Source of the DNA: Semisulcospira habei
Taxonomy: Eukaryota; Mollusca; Gastropoda; Semisulcospiridae
Reading direction: 5' to 3'
Assembly (NCBI GenBank): GCA_036245525.1
Contig: BTPG01000002.1
Coordinates: 164,035,738 to 164,099,737, forward strand
DNA length: 64,000 bases
Positions within the stretch are counted from its first letter, which is position 1. The number at the start of each line of letters is the position of its first letter. The position numbers were made by a program, and so were the translations under genes. Positions 19,731 through 29,553 of this stretch are shown in pieces. Under the pieces are notes generated by a model. That model was not told the origin of the DNA. It was given only the letters and a program-made list of their open reading frames with translations, and ran no database searches.

Positions 19731-20684
19731 GTCCCAGGTCCTCCAGTCGGCGGGAGGCTAGCTCGGTTCAGCAAGGAGTGGTTCCAGCTGTTCCCAGATG
19801 ACCCCTGGATTTTGGATACCATCACCGAGGGCCTTCGGGTCTCCTTCCGCGCCCCCCCCCCCCCGCCGTTGTGATCTACCCCGGTGTGGACCAAGATTCC
19901 CTCAGATCCTCTCAAGGAGCGCGCCTTACGCGGAGAGGTCATCGCTCTTCTAAGAAAAGATGCGACGGAGATAGTGCGACACACGGAGTCTCCTGGCTTC
20001 TACAGCCGTCTCTTCGTTGTTCCCAAGCCCGGAGGCAGGTGGCGCCCGGTGTTCGACCTTTCAGCGCTAAACCTTTTCATCGTGGCCACTTCCTTCCGGA
20101 TGGAGACGGCCCGGGCCCTCCGTGTGGCCGTACGGCCGATGGACTTTGCCGTCAGTTTGGATTTATCGGATGCCTACCTCCAAGTTCCTGTGCATCCCGC
20201 CACCAGGAGGTACCTACGCTTTGCTTACGACGGGACAGTTTACCAGTTTCGCTCCCTGCCCTTCAGCCTCAACCTCAGCCTCTGGATTTTCACACGCCTC
20301 ATGGATGCGGTGATGGCCAAGGCCCGCCAGTCGTCGTCCAGCCCGATCTCCAATTACCTCGACGATCTCCTTCTGAGGAACCAAGTCAAGACCTCGTTGG
20401 TAGCCGACAGGGACGCGCTGATACGACTTCTGTCTCGTTTGGGTTTCCTCCTCAACGTGGGCAAGTCCGACCTTACGCCGTCGCGTCACTTTGTTCACCT
20501 TGGCATGGAGTTTGCCACCGACCGCAACATCGTTCGCCTGCCGGATCCCCGGGTTCGGAAGTTGGCCTCCCTCGCTTCCCAGTTAGCCCAGCAGGAGGCG
20601 GCTCCCGCCAGAGTTTGGCTCCAACTCCTTGGTCTCACCAATGCGGCGGCAGATTTACTCCCCCTCGGCCGCCTCTACTCCTGA
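19731..20684 (+). pseudogene. DIRS element 2 reverse transcriptase (stop-interrupted)
   Basis: A leader (RLARFSKEWFQLFPDDPWIL) is followed by a 13-C proline tract and TGA 19872-19874, then in the same frame an RT domain: FYSRLFVVPKPGGRWRPVFD, SLDLSDAYLQVP (motif A Asp), LPFSLNLS (normally LPFG, so a Ser replaces the conserved Gly) and NYLDDLLLRNQ (motif C). The frame ends at TGA 20682-20684 after GRLYS. Comparison with element 1 suggests the first stop arose by a CGA to TGA change. RT would copy the element RNA; this copy cannot make it in one piece. Confidence 0.88.
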
Positions 20685-21652
20685 CCCCTGCAGCTGCACC
20701 TCCTGCTTCTGTAGAGACCTTCCTCGGGCTCGCTCTCCACCCTGGTCCCCGTGTCCCCCTTGGTTCGCCCCCACCTTCTCCGCTGGACCGACACGACGTG
20801 GTTGTCTTCGGGAGTCCCCCTACACTCACCTCCCCCACACCTGTCCCTCTGTGTCGACGCGAGTCGCTCGGGGTGGGGAGCCCACCTGCTCCCTCAGTTC
20901 GTCACCGCCTCCGGCCTCTGGCCTCCAGCTTTCGCGGACAGGCACATCAACTGGTTGGAGCTGCAGGCTGTCTGGCAAGCCCTCGTTGTTTGGGAAGACC
21001 AACTCCGGCACCAACAGCTTCTTGTTCTCTCGGACAACGCGACAGTGGTGGCATACATCCAGAGGCAGGGTGGTACCCGATCTCCCGACCTGTGCATGCT
21101 CCTCTTCAGGTTGATGCGGTGGTGCGCAACATTGCCCTCCTGGCTCGACACATCCCGGGCAGACTAAATGTTTTGGCGGACTCCCTCTCACGGCGCGGCC
21201 AGCTTCTTCATACGGAGTGGACCCTACGCCAGGACATCTTCCGGTTGATCTGCGCCCATTGGGAGACACCGCTAGTGGATCTCTTCGCCACAAGGTGGAA
21301 TCATCAGCTTCCCCTTTTCATCTCCCCGATCCCGGATCCCTTGGCCTGGGCTGTCGACGCTCTCTCGATCTCGTGGGAAGGACTCATAGCTTATGCCTAC
21401 CCCCCTACAGTCCTCATCCCCAAGGTCCTGAACAAGCTTCGCGGGTGCAATGCAGTCCTTCTGCTGGTAGCCCCTTTCGCATGGTCTCGTTCCTGGATCA
21501 CCGACCTCCTCAGCCTCGCCACGTCTCCCCCCCCCTGCGACTCCCCACCCCCCGCACGATGCTCAAGCAACCTCGGCAGGCCCTTTTCCACCCGTGTCCG
21601 GAGGGCCTGCTACTACACGCCTGGAGGTTGTGCGGCAAGCCCTCGCCGCTAG
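20685..21652 (+). pseudogene. DIRS element 2 RNase H and connector domain
   Basis: In the same frame as RT but after TGA 20682 and TAG 20712. RNase H motifs are LSLCVDASRSGWGAHLL (Asp), HINWLELQAVWQAL (Glu) and LVLSDNATVVAYI (Asp). A frameshift near 21110 moves to the frame encoding IALLARHIPGRLNVLADSLS and WAVDALSISWEGL, which continues to 21652 and overlaps the recombinase start. The DAxSR segment (NVLADSLSR) is the typical RNase H C-terminal helix of Ty3/DIRS elements. Confidence 0.85.
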
Positions 21653-22694
21653 AGGCTTCTCGGGTGCAGCAGTGGAGGCTATCGCTGCAGCCCGCAAGCC
21701 TTCCACCCGGCATGTCTATGAGGGGAAATGGCGAGTCTTCTGCTCCTGGTGCCACGACCGTCGTCTCTCTCTCACCGAATTGACTGAACCCCAGCTCGCG
21801 GACTTCTTCCTCTGGCTTTTCGAGGACCTGGAGTTGGCACCTATTACCATCAGGGGCTACTTGTCGATGATTGCGGACACTTACAGACACCTTGGCCGCT
21901 CGGACCCCGGCGCCTCTAAGGACCTCGCCGACTTTATGTCCAACTTCAGCCTACAACGCCCTACTCACCGTTCGCTCGTTCCTCGATGGAATCTCCCGTG
22001 GGTACTGACCTGGCTAAACTCTCCCCGCTTTGAGCCTCTTCATCTCGCCCGCCTACCAGACTTGACACGCAAGACCTGCTTCCTCTTGGCTCTCGCCACG
22101 GCTTCCCGCGTTAGTGAGCTACACGCACTTTCAACGCGCCAGGACTGCCTGCAGTTTCGAGCCGACAGGTCTGTTCAGCTTCTCACGGACCCTGCTTTTG
22201 TCGCCAAAACCAGGTCTCCATTGTCCCCACCACAGCTCATCACATTGCGGCCACTGAGAGAGCCTAACTCACCGTTGGAGACTAGGCACCAGGATCCCGT
22301 TCGAGCCCTACGTATTTACCTGCGCCGTACCAAACCTATACGGAGAGGACGTTCCCGCCTCTTCCTGCCACTGAAGCCAGGCAGATCTGATATCTCAGCC
22401 CAAACCATCTCCTCCTGGCTTTGTTGGGTCATACGTTCGGCCTACAGGGACCTTTCCCCGCAGGTGGCAAAGACACTGAAGATACGGGCTCACGAGGTAC
22501 GCGCCATGGCCACGAGCGTCGCTTTCGACCGGAACTGCGCGGTCAGGGACATCGTTGCAGCAGTGGGCTGGCGCACAGAATCTACCTTCTCACGTTTCTA
22601 CTTACGGGATCTGGCTGGCCAGCGTGACGACCTGGCCCTGGTGGGGGACATCACTGTGGCTCAACACTCCCTCCCGGCGCCTAGGGCGCCGTAG
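21594..22694 (+). CDS. DIRS element 2 tyrosine recombinase
   Basis: An intact 366-residue frame. The N-terminal SAM-like/core-binding part includes RHVYEGKWRVFCSWCHDRR (about 39-57). The catalytic part carries Arg172 (ATASRVSELHAL), His300-x-x-Arg303 (RAHEVRAMATS), Trp326 (VGWRTES) at the second His/Trp position, and the nucleophile Tyr336 (SRFYLRDL), so the full R-H-R-W-Y set is present. It would join the circular DNA intermediate to the genome without target duplication. It overlaps the end of the upstream RNase H frame by about 59 bp, as in related DIRS elements. Of all proteins in this element it is the best preserved. Confidence 0.93.
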   Translation: MSGGPATTRLEVVRQALAARGFSGAAVEAIAAARKPSTRHVYEGKWRVFCSWCHDRRLSLTELTEPQLADFFLWLFEDLELAPITIRGYLSMIADTYRHLGRSDPGASKDLADFMSNFSLQRPTHRSLVPRWNLPWVLTWLNSPRFEPLHLARLPDLTRKTCFLLALATASRVSELHALSTRQDCLQFRADRSVQLLTDPAFVAKTRSPLSPPQLITLRPLREPNSPLETRHQDPVRALRIYLRRTKPIRRGRSRLFLPLKPGRSDISAQTISSWLCWVIRSAYRDLSPQVAKTLKIRAHEVRAMATSVAFDRNCAVRDIVAAVGWRTESTFSRFYLRDLAGQRDDLALVGDITVAQHSLPAPRAP

Positions 22695-22787
22695 GTACGC
22701 ACCTAGCTAGGTGGTGGGAGTTGCGATGGAAGGACGGTCTTCAGCCCGTGGTTACAGTGCGGCACCCTCCTCCTATTCGGTATTCTC

Positions 22788-22882
22788 CCACTTTGTCATG
22801 TCATCGGTAATGTTTTTGAAGAAATAAATGCATTTTTCTTTAAAAGGTATTTTTTCGAAAAATACTTACCGATGACATGACC
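22788..22882. repeat. Internal complementary region of DIRS element 2
   Basis: CATGTCATCGGTAATGTTTT then TGAAGAAATAAAT complements the left tip, and TTTTTCTTTAAAAGGTATTT through TACTTACCGATGACATGAC complements the right tip, back to back. Confidence 0.93.
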
Positions 22883-22919
22883 TGGAGGACCCTCCCACCT
22901 GCCCCGCTTGCCGCTGTGG

Positions 22920-23146
22920 AGCCTAAGTATCTAACTGGCTAGTCACACGTTACTCAGTACCGGCTGGGGGCAGGAGCGGGAGACAACTCTCGGCCCCTCT
23001 GGGGGTTCCCAGAGTGCCTCCCGGGTTGTGTGGTAACACAACGGGTTCTTAGGCTAGAATTGAGCAAAGTAGTAGACACTCCCACTTTGTCATGTCATCG
23101 GTAAGTATTTTTCGAAAAAATACCTTTTAAAGAAAAATGCATTTTT
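22920..23146. repeat. Right inverted terminal repeat of DIRS element 2
   Basis: AGCCTAAGTATCTAACTGGC through GGTTGTGTGGTAACACAACG to GTCATGTCATCGGTAAG; complementary to the left copy along nearly all of its length. Confidence 0.92.
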
Positions 23147-23214
23147 GTTCAGTTATACATAAGTGGCCAGCGCTAGTGGTGTCTATTATCTCAGGCACAC
23201 AATAAAGTGTGCGC

Positions 23215-23290
23215 AACAATAGGCGTATATCCACATGAGCCCCTGCAACTGCAGGGGTGCATGAGGATCTGTGCCTCATGCATTTTGGGT
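23215..23290. repeat. Family E hairpin
   Basis: ATATCCACATGAGCCCCTGC with complement GCAGGGGTGCATGAGGAT. The outer ends are degraded. Confidence 0.65.
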
Positions 23291-23636
23291 TGTGTGTAAT
23301 GCAATATGCAGTGTGGGCAGAGGCTGGAGAAGTTCATGCGTTGGCACAAAAACCGGCGGCATCTTCTTCGATCATGAAAACTCTGTGACATTCACAGAGC
23401 TTAAAGGTATGCGTAATTGGCCTTTTTTTTTTTTTTATGAACATGTAATGCAGCAACCCGATATTTCATGACCGTTATTAATTTTTCTTCATCAGAACAT
23501 GTACTTCTGAAACCTAGTCTTTTATGTGAAATTAACTTTTGTTTATTGGGACACGTATTTCTGCAACCGAATCTTTTATGCCTGCAATTAGTTCTGTTTG
23601 TGAGTCTTTGTGCCGCTGCCTGAACAATGAGCACGG

Positions 23637-23850
23637 CTAACCCTTTCACTGCCAGTGGTCGCAGTTCGTGTTTATGAAATCTTTGTTAATTCAGCACCAA
23701 TAAACTCCATCCATCTAAATAATGTGGATACACAGTAGGGTTAGAAAGAGACATATATCCTCATGAGCCCCCGCAACTGCGGGGGCTCATAAGGATATAT
23801 GCCTCTTGCAAATGAATTGTTTTCTCTTTTTCTTGGCAGTGAAGGGCTAA
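23637..23850. repeat. Family E hairpin MITE, full length
   Basis: Starts CTAACCCTTTCACTGCCAG and ends TTGGCAGTGAAGGGCTAA. The stem is ATATATCCTCATGAGCCCCC. Confidence 0.82.
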
Positions 23851-24304
23851 TGTTATTTGGGAGAGACGTCACAGCAATATTCTTTCTCAGGTTTCTTTAT
23901 GTTCAGAGCTAGGACAAAATGTGTTTCATGGGCGATAATTAGGAATGTCTTTATTATTGATTTGCTGGCTTTGTCATGTCTTCTGTCAAGCTTCATTCTC
24001 CAGGAAGTGCTTTGCAGGAATTTGCCTGTAAAACTGGTTCTTAATGTTCTGCCTTGAATAGGACTTTCCTACCCATCTTTTCACAAGCCACATGAGCAAA
24101 TCAATGAATAGCAGAACATTTTTATGACATTTAGACTTCTTATGCAATGGTCAGGGAAATTTTTTTGTGCAGCATGATGAAAGATGTAACAAGAACATTC
24201 GTATTTTACATAGTAAATATTAACCATTTCATATCATTTCAGGCGCACATTCATGAGTCATTTTAACCTCCCAAACTTGCTAGAATTAAAAATATAACTT
24301 GGTC
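23851..24304. other. Unannotated stretch
   Basis: AT-rich, with short frames only. No recognisable gene or repeat. Confidence 0.4.
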
Positions 24305-24375
24305 ATCAAGAGTCGTAGATTCTCATAACCTGCAAATTGCAGTAGCTCATGAGGATCTCTGCCTCTTGCAGATGG
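24305..24375. repeat. Family E hairpin (decayed)
   Basis: AGATTCTCATAACCTGCAAA with complement TTGCAGTAGCTCATGAGGAT. The rest of the element is not clear. Confidence 0.6.
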
Positions 24376-24702
24376 ATAGTTTTGTGCATGGAGACATTAG
24401 GACAGTTTTATCTAGTCACATTGCTTATGTTTTAATGTTTTTCTATTGAATGTCATTTAGCAATTTGTGAAAATGTCAGGAAACATTTTTCCCTCGCCCG
24501 CTAGAGTTGAGAGAGAGGGGTGGAGTCCTGCATACTTATTTTATTTATTTATTTTCTTCCATGTGGGAGATTGACTTTTAAAAATATTTGCTATATGTTT
24601 ATTGCTATAAGAAAGGAGCTAGTTACATAATATACATGTTATTTCTTCATCTTTGTGTCAGATTTTGTTGAATGTTTCTCCTTATATTATATATTACTGA
24701 CA
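24376..24702. other. Unannotated stretch upstream of the mariner
   Basis: AT-rich DNA in which I see nothing specific. Confidence 0.4.
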
Positions 24703-24704
24703 TA

Positions 24705-25449
24705 CCAGGTGTGACAATAAAGAAACAAGACTTTTCTTAAAATAGTTTTATGACAAAATCTGCAGAGAAATTACTCATTGTCCCCTTCAAAATAATCCCC
24801 CCCCCCCCCCCCCAGAGTTAATGCACTTCTGCATTCGCTTCTGCCACCCAGGGAAGCACTCGGCAAAGTCCTCCTCCTTAAGGCCCCTTAGCTCCCTCGT
24901 CACAGTGGCCTTGATCTCTTCTACAGAGGCGAAATGGGTTCCTTTGAGCACAGTCGTCAGCCTGGGAAGAGCCAGAAGTCGCACGGTGCGAGATCTGGAA
25001 AATGCGGAGGGTGGTCGAGAACTGCGATCTGTTTGTTGGCCAAGAGCTGCCTCACACTGATCGCGGTGTGTGCAGGCGCGTTGTCGTGGTAAAGCAGCCA
25101 CGAATTGTCTCTCCACAGAGGCCTCCTGCTGCGCCGCACCCGGTCTTGGAGGCAGTCGCATCTTCTCCATAAGCCTCTTGGAGAAGTTCGAGACACTCTT
25201 CCCCAACTTAACCAGGAATTTCAAATTGATTCTCTGCTCCATGTTTGTGCCACCTCCAGTTGCGTGACAAGGCGTAACAGCAGTGTGATACACAACAGCC
25301 TGAACCAGAAGCACAGAGTGAGCGAGGTGAACAATATTATAGCAGAATAGTGGTGAGATGTTGCGCAACACAGTGACATAGCGGTTAGCCAATTGGCATT
25401 GAGGCATGAGTGTGGCTTCCACAGTCTCGTTCTTTATTGTCACACCTCG
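24705..25449 (-). mobile_element. Internally deleted mariner transposon
   Basis: Terminal inverted repeats CCAGGTGTGACAATAAAGAA (left) and CGAGGTGTGACAATAAAGAA (complement of the right), each next to a TA target dinucleotide (24703-24704, 25450-25451). At 745 bp it is about 0.5 kb shorter than a usual 1.3-kb mariner. A poly-C tract (24798-24814) has expanded at the C-terminal end. Confidence 0.92.
24787..25242 (-). pseudogene. Mariner transposase remnant
   Basis: From ATG at 25242 the frame gives MEQRINLKFLVKLGKS, the mariner N-terminus, then after a large deletion jumps to C-terminal catalytic sequence. The DNAPAHTAISVRQLLANKQ segment, followed by VLDHPPHFPDLAPCDFWLFP, lies in a second frame, and TVLKGTHFASVEEIKATV plus FPGWQKRMQKCINSGG is back in the first. 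These are the second and third catalytic Asp blocks of the mariner D,D34D domain. The helix-turn-helix region and first Asp are missing, so the protein is inactive. Confidence 0.9.
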
Positions 25450-25774
25450 TACTTTGTACATTACACTCCTGTAGTGAAAATGAGGAATTAGGTAATGTAT
25501 TTATGAGTTAGATACCTCTGAACAAGTGACATACCAAATGTCATGTTTACAGTGTTTTAAGGCTTAGATTTGAGGCTCTCTTATTAGCCACCTAAGAGGA
25601 AGCTAATTTTAGCTGGGTGCATGAGGGATACGCCTCATCTGTTATGGTTTGGATGACTAAAGCTGATGGGTACAGTGTGTGGCTTATGATATATACTGAG
25701 AATAAAAAGACGTGCAACATCATTCGAGTCATAGGGAACACTTCAGTCATAGGGAACACTTCACTTCAGTTCCC

Positions 25775-25990
25775 CCCTTACCCCCTCCTCCCCCCTCCCT
25801 CCTCCCCCTCCCTCCTCCCCCTCCCCCCCCCCTCCCTGAAGGGGGGCGTAGTATCACATATCCCACTTGGGGGGCCTAGATTTAAATTTCAATGCACCGT
25901 GGCTGGAACAGTGGGATATGTGATACGCCCCCCTTCGGGGGGGGGGGGGGGGGGAGGGGGGGGGCTTCCATATGCATTGCTTCCAATCTA
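25775..25990. repeat. C/G-rich hairpin element
   Basis: GGGGGCGTAGTATCACATAT then CCCACTT, with complement AGTGGGATATGTGATACGCC across about 45 bp, flanked on both sides by long C and G tracts. It is a palindromic element of a family not otherwise seen here. Confidence 0.65.
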
Positions 25991-26145
25991 TAAGGATATA
26001 GACCAATGGCTTTAGTTCAAGGGTGGTGCCAGAACAGCTTGGTGCCTGGAGGTACCAAGCTATTCTGGCTGGCACTACCCTTGAACTATTTTAGTCAAAC
26101 TTATTTCACATTACATACTGGTGTATTCCGAATGATAAGGGTTAA
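25991..26145. repeat. Family B palindromic MITE (left arm truncated)
   Basis: TAGTTCAAGGGTGGTGCCAG with complement, the right arm ACTGGTGTATTCCGAATGAT and the end AAGGGTTAA. The outer left arm is missing. Confidence 0.75.
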
Positions 26146-26245
26146 AGTTGAAATTCAACATGTAGTAAAACTGTTGCCGCTAGGGTTTCACGTGAAAGAA
26201 AAACAGAAGATAGTGGTAGAAAACCCTTTAAAATAGAAACAAATA

Positions 26246-26285
26246 ACGACGTTTCGGATCAAAGATCCTTCCTCAGGTGACATGG
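26246..26285 (-). ncRNA. Candidate hammerhead ribozyme core of the Penelope-like element
   Basis: On - the sequence reads CTGAGGA (26276-26270), one A, a stem GGATC-TTT-GATCC, then GAAAC (26255-26251). CUGANGA, stem II and GAAA are the conserved hammerhead core, and hammerheads are known in Penelope-like elements. A clear helix III and cleavage site are not resolved by eye, and the extra A is atypical. A diverged second copy is at 16053-16030 on -. Confidence 0.5.
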
Positions 26286-26357
26286 AAACAAACGTAGAAC
26301 AGAAAAGAACACCAGAAAGAAAAGACGTCATCCTGTATAGAGAGAATTTAGAATGAC

Positions 26358-26359
<2 letters not shown>

Positions 26360-26418
<59 letters not shown>

Positions 26419-26422
26419 CACA
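26360..26422. repeat. Poly-A (45) followed by (CA)n
   Basis: An A run at 26360-26404 joined to CA repeats, within the 3' part of the Penelope-like element. Confidence 0.95.
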
Positions 26423-26534
26423 TAATGACGCAAATACACATGCACAAAACACGTAGCACAAAACTTACGTCTATATACATACACGTCACTGCATACATTC
26501 GCATTCACTCGTGCCTACTGCAGCTCACGCACAT

Positions 26535-26602
<68 letters not shown>

Positions 26603-26610
26603 ACACACTC
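26535..26610. repeat. (CA)n microsatellite
   Basis: About 36 CA units with one TA interruption. Confidence 0.95.
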
Positions 26611-26681
26611 AAAGGTAGCATCCAGTATCAACAGTGAGGTCAAGCCTGGCACCAACTACCCATCAGGCCGAGCATACATCC

Positions 26682-29291
26682 CTAGGGGCGAATGTTCAAG
26701 CCGCGCGGATGGTAAGTGCCAAGCCTGTCCGCGAAAAAGGATTCTGTCATTTTGCGGCGGATGAAGTGGGATGTATTTTGCCAAAGGATGCGTATGCTGA
26801 AATGTGTGAGGCTATGAGGCGGTTCGTTGAAATGACGTCCAACCTGGTTGTTGTATCCGAGGCGGATCGAACGAACATGCTCCTCGCAGCGTTCAGGGAG
26901 TGTACGGTATGTCTCCCCCACATACAACATCTTTGGGCAGTGAGAACATGAGATGACATAGACAATATCCGATGACTGGCATGTGAATGATCGGTGGACA
27001 TGAAAAGATGACAGGGGTCCGGTGATGACGGGGGATGTGTTGATGTACGGACATGCTTTGCAGTGTGGTTGCTGACAAGGGTGTGTGCCAGGTGGTAAGG
27101 TGTTAGATGCGCGAAGTGAACTGTGAACAAGATGATCGCTTAGGTTAGTGTCACGTTTGTAAGCGACCAGCGGAGGCTCAGGAAATATGTCTTTCAATAC
27201 TGTGTCATTCTGAATGATGTGGAAGTTCCTGAGGAGAATGTTTTTGATGGGGATGTTGTGAGGATGATACGTGATACACAGGACCGGCCGGTCCTCTGCA
27301 GCACTGTGAGTTTTCTCCCTCAAAGCTTCACTTCTGCTTGTGGCCTCAGCCTTAGAACGAGCGGTGTTGACGATGTCTTGGGGGTATCCCTGGTGTGAGA
27401 AGAAAGTGGCCATGGTTTGGGTCTGGTTGGTGAAGTCGTCGTCGCTGCTGCAGATCCGACGGAGTCGCAGAAATTGGGAGAATGGGATACCGTTTTTGGT
27501 GGCGGCAGGATGGCTTGATGAAAACTGCAGGTAAGTGTGGGCGTCGGTGGGCTTGTAATGGACGGTAGTATGGAGTTTGTCAGAGTCGGCTTTGGTGGAT
27601 ATTCGGATGTCGAGGAAGGGCACAGACTCCTCGGAAATCTCATGCGTGAATCGGAGAGACGGATGAAACGATGAGATGAAATTGATGAATTGAAGTGTGT
27701 CAGTCATGCTTCTTGAGGTGACGCCCAAGCAGTCGTCGATGTAGCGCTTGAAGAGATCTGGCAGAGGTCCAGTGTATTGAGTGAAAATCTTCTCCTCCAC
27801 GTAGCCCACAGACAGACAGGCATAGGAGGGCCCCATTTTAGTGCCCATGGCGACTCCTTTTTTCTGTTTGTAGTGCTGACCCATAAATTGAAAGGAGTTC
27901 ATGGACAGCACCAGTTCGGCTAAGCGGAGGATGGTTGTGGTGTCGATCTTCAGATGATGTTTGCAGATGAAATGTTTCAATGCTATTAGGCCGTCTTCAT
28001 TAGGGATGTTGGTGTAAAGAGCCTCTATGTCCATAGTGAATAAAATCTTGTGTGTTGCTGCGTCAGGGAAGGTGAAGCGATCCAAAAGGTGAAGGGCGTG
28101 GTTAGTATCTTTTACATATGTGGGAAGAGCACGGACCAATGGCTGGAGGATGGAGTCGATGAACTGGGATATAAGCTCTGTGGGACAAGAGCAAGCCGAA
28201 ACAATGGGGCGACCCGGTGTGTCTGGTTTGTGGATTTTAGGGAGGACGTAGAATCTTGGCTCCTTAGGCTCCCTCACCACGAGTGAATTGGCCTGCGATG
28301 GTAATTTTCCCGCAGTAATGGCGATGGTAATGGTTTGCCTCACCACTTTGTTGTCAGACGCGGTTGTCTTAGCAGGGATAGGTAGGTAGAACTCGCCGTC
28401 CTGTAACTGACGTTCAACCTCTTTGACGTACAGATCCCTACGCCAAACTACTACCGCGCCACCTTTATCCGCTGGTTTAATGACGATGTCATCACGTTTC
28501 TTCATTTCCTGAAGAGTCTTCATATCGGCGGTGGTCATGTTAAAATGCTTGACTGGCTTAGATCTGATCATGGCCACGTCATCTTCACATCTGTTGATGT
28601 ATCTTTCCAAGGCTTTGAATTCACCTACTTTTGGCGTCCACATGCTCGGTTGATAAGGAAAAGACAACTTGTCGTCGTCGTCATCACCACTGGTGTTCTG
28701 GTGAGGGGCTCGAACACCGCCAAAGTGGGCTGCTAGGCGGAGTCGGCGGAAATATTGTTGAACATCAAGCAAAGTGGAAACGTGATCAGCTCTAGGCTTT
28801 AAAGGAACAAACTTGAGTCCTCGAGAAAGTACCTGTCTCTCAGCATCAGAAAGCTGAAGATCGGGTGGTATGGTTACTACAGAGGCGGTTATGTTGTTAG
28901 TCCGCTGTGGGGGGATTTGGTTGCGAGAAGGCAACAGATTACTGAGCTTTTTCTTCTTAGTGTCAACTAGGGAGTCATAGAATTCCCCGTTGACCACGCG
29001 TGTGATCTGTATGATTGTAGAGCAAGTTGTCTGATCACATAAAGTGAGCATCTGACGGCGAAAGTGGCCCAGACTTTTGTCTATGACTTTCAGCTTCTGC
29101 GTGTAGTGATGGATGGTCGTGTTCATGAGGCGAGCAGCTGCAGTGGTCAGGATAGATTGTACCGACCGTTGGCTCGAACGTGGAAGAGAAGGCGAATGAT
29201 GAAAATGTAGAGCAAAACCTTTTGGTATTACCTTATTACGGGAGCAAGTGCGCAGGAAATGCACGTGGCTACAGAATCGCGTCTTGTCCAA
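26682..29291 (-). CDS. Penelope-like RT with GIY-YIG endonuclease
   Basis: An uninterrupted frame of about 869 residues. Residues 351-361 hold PKIHKPDTPGR, and 421 is the motif A Asp (FTMDIEALYTNIP). Residues 479-491 hold GVAMGTKMGPSYA, and YIDD is at 517-520. At about 777-805 the frame reads VYVISCSHCPKMLYVGETYR, the CxxC-containing GIY-YIG nuclease typical of Penelope/Athena-type elements. RT and endonuclease together perform target-primed reverse transcription. The frame is open about 80 bp further upstream (to a TGA near 29373) but its first codon here is TTG, not ATG; an internal ATG at MNTTIHH is the first Met. An open frame this long in a repeat-rich region suggests recent activity, although a 5' truncation may have removed the true start. 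Confidence 0.92.
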   Translation of the reverse strand: MDKTRFCSHVHFLRTCSRNKVIPKGFALHFHHSPSLPRSSQRSVQSILTTAAARLMNTTIHHYTQKLKVIDKSLGHFRRQMLTLCDQTTCSTIIQITRVVNGEFYDSLVDTKKKKLSNLLPSRNQIPPQRTNNITASVVTIPPDLQLSDAERQVLSRGLKFVPLKPRADHVSTLLDVQQYFRRLRLAAHFGGVRAPHQNTSGDDDDDKLSFPYQPSMWTPKVGEFKALERYINRCEDDVAMIRSKPVKHFNMTTADMKTLQEMKKRDDIVIKPADKGGAVVVWRRDLYVKEVERQLQDGEFYLPIPAKTTASDNKVVRQTITIAITAGKLPSQANSLVVREPKEPRFYVLPKIHKPDTPGRPIVSACSCPTELISQFIDSILQPLVRALPTYVKDTNHALHLLDRFTFPDAATHKILFTMDIEALYTNIPNEDGLIALKHFICKHHLKIDTTTILRLAELVLSMNSFQFMGQHYKQKKGVAMGTKMGPSYACLSVGYVEEKIFTQYTGPLPDLFKRYIDDCLGVTSRSMTDTLQFINFISSFHPSLRFTHEISEESVPFLDIRISTKADSDKLHTTVHYKPTDAHTYLQFSSSHPAATKNGIPFSQFLRLRRICSSDDDFTNQTQTMATFFSHQGYPQDIVNTARSKAEATSRSEALREKTHSAAEDRPVLCITYHPHNIPIKNILLRNFHIIQNDTVLKDIFPEPPLVAYKRDTNLSDHLVHSSLRASNTLPPGTHPCQQPHCKACPYINTSPVITGPLSSFHVHRSFTCQSSDIVYVISCSHCPKMLYVGETYRTLPERCEEHVRSIRLGYNNQVGRHFNEPPHSLTHFSIRILWQNTSHFIRRKMTESFFADRLGTYHPRGLNIRP

Positions 29292-29404
29292 AACAGTCTT
29301 CAGATACGCTACGCCAAGCGACTGAGGGATAGTAGGTAAGTTACGAAGAGAGTCCAGCGCTTTGCCGAAAATTCAACATTTGGGAGTTGTCTTCTAAAAG
29401 CTGC

Positions 29405-29545
29405 ATGAACCTGTTTTGAGTGACCACCTTTGTGACAGATCAACTCTCATTAAAGACCATCATTTAGTGGCAACAGCTACCTAAATGATGGTCTTTAATG
29501 ATAGGTGACACTGTTTGCCATGAAAGATTTCTTATGAGAGAGCAC
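29405..29545. repeat. Family J hairpin MITE
   Basis: CATTAAAGACCATCATTTAG with complement CTAAATGATGGTCTTTAATG; outer arms read GTGACCACCTTTGTGACAGA and ACACTGTTTGCCATG. Confidence 0.75.
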
Positions 29546-29553
29546 CGATCTTT

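Larger units (their letters stand above)
16764..23146 (+). mobile_element. DIRS-like retrotransposon 2, structurally near-complete
   Basis: Inverted terminal repeats (16764-16968 and 22920-23146), an internal complementary region (22788-22882), and the gene order ORF1, RT/RNase H, tyrosine recombinase, all on +. There is no integrase or protease, as usual for DIRS elements, which integrate a circular DNA by tyrosine recombinase without target duplication. ORF1 and the recombinase are open; the RT/RNase H frame has three stops and one frameshift. Confidence 0.95.
26159..29372 (-). mobile_element. Penelope-like retroelement
   Basis: The long RT plus GIY-YIG frame is followed on the - strand by (TG)n/poly-T tracts, a hammerhead-like motif and a 3' tail ending GGCAACAGTTTTACTACAT. 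The same 3' tail occurs as a separate 51-bp insertion at 32793-32843, which fixes the 3' end. The 5' end near 29372 has no ATG in the RT frame, so the copy is probably 5'-truncated. Confidence 0.88.
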
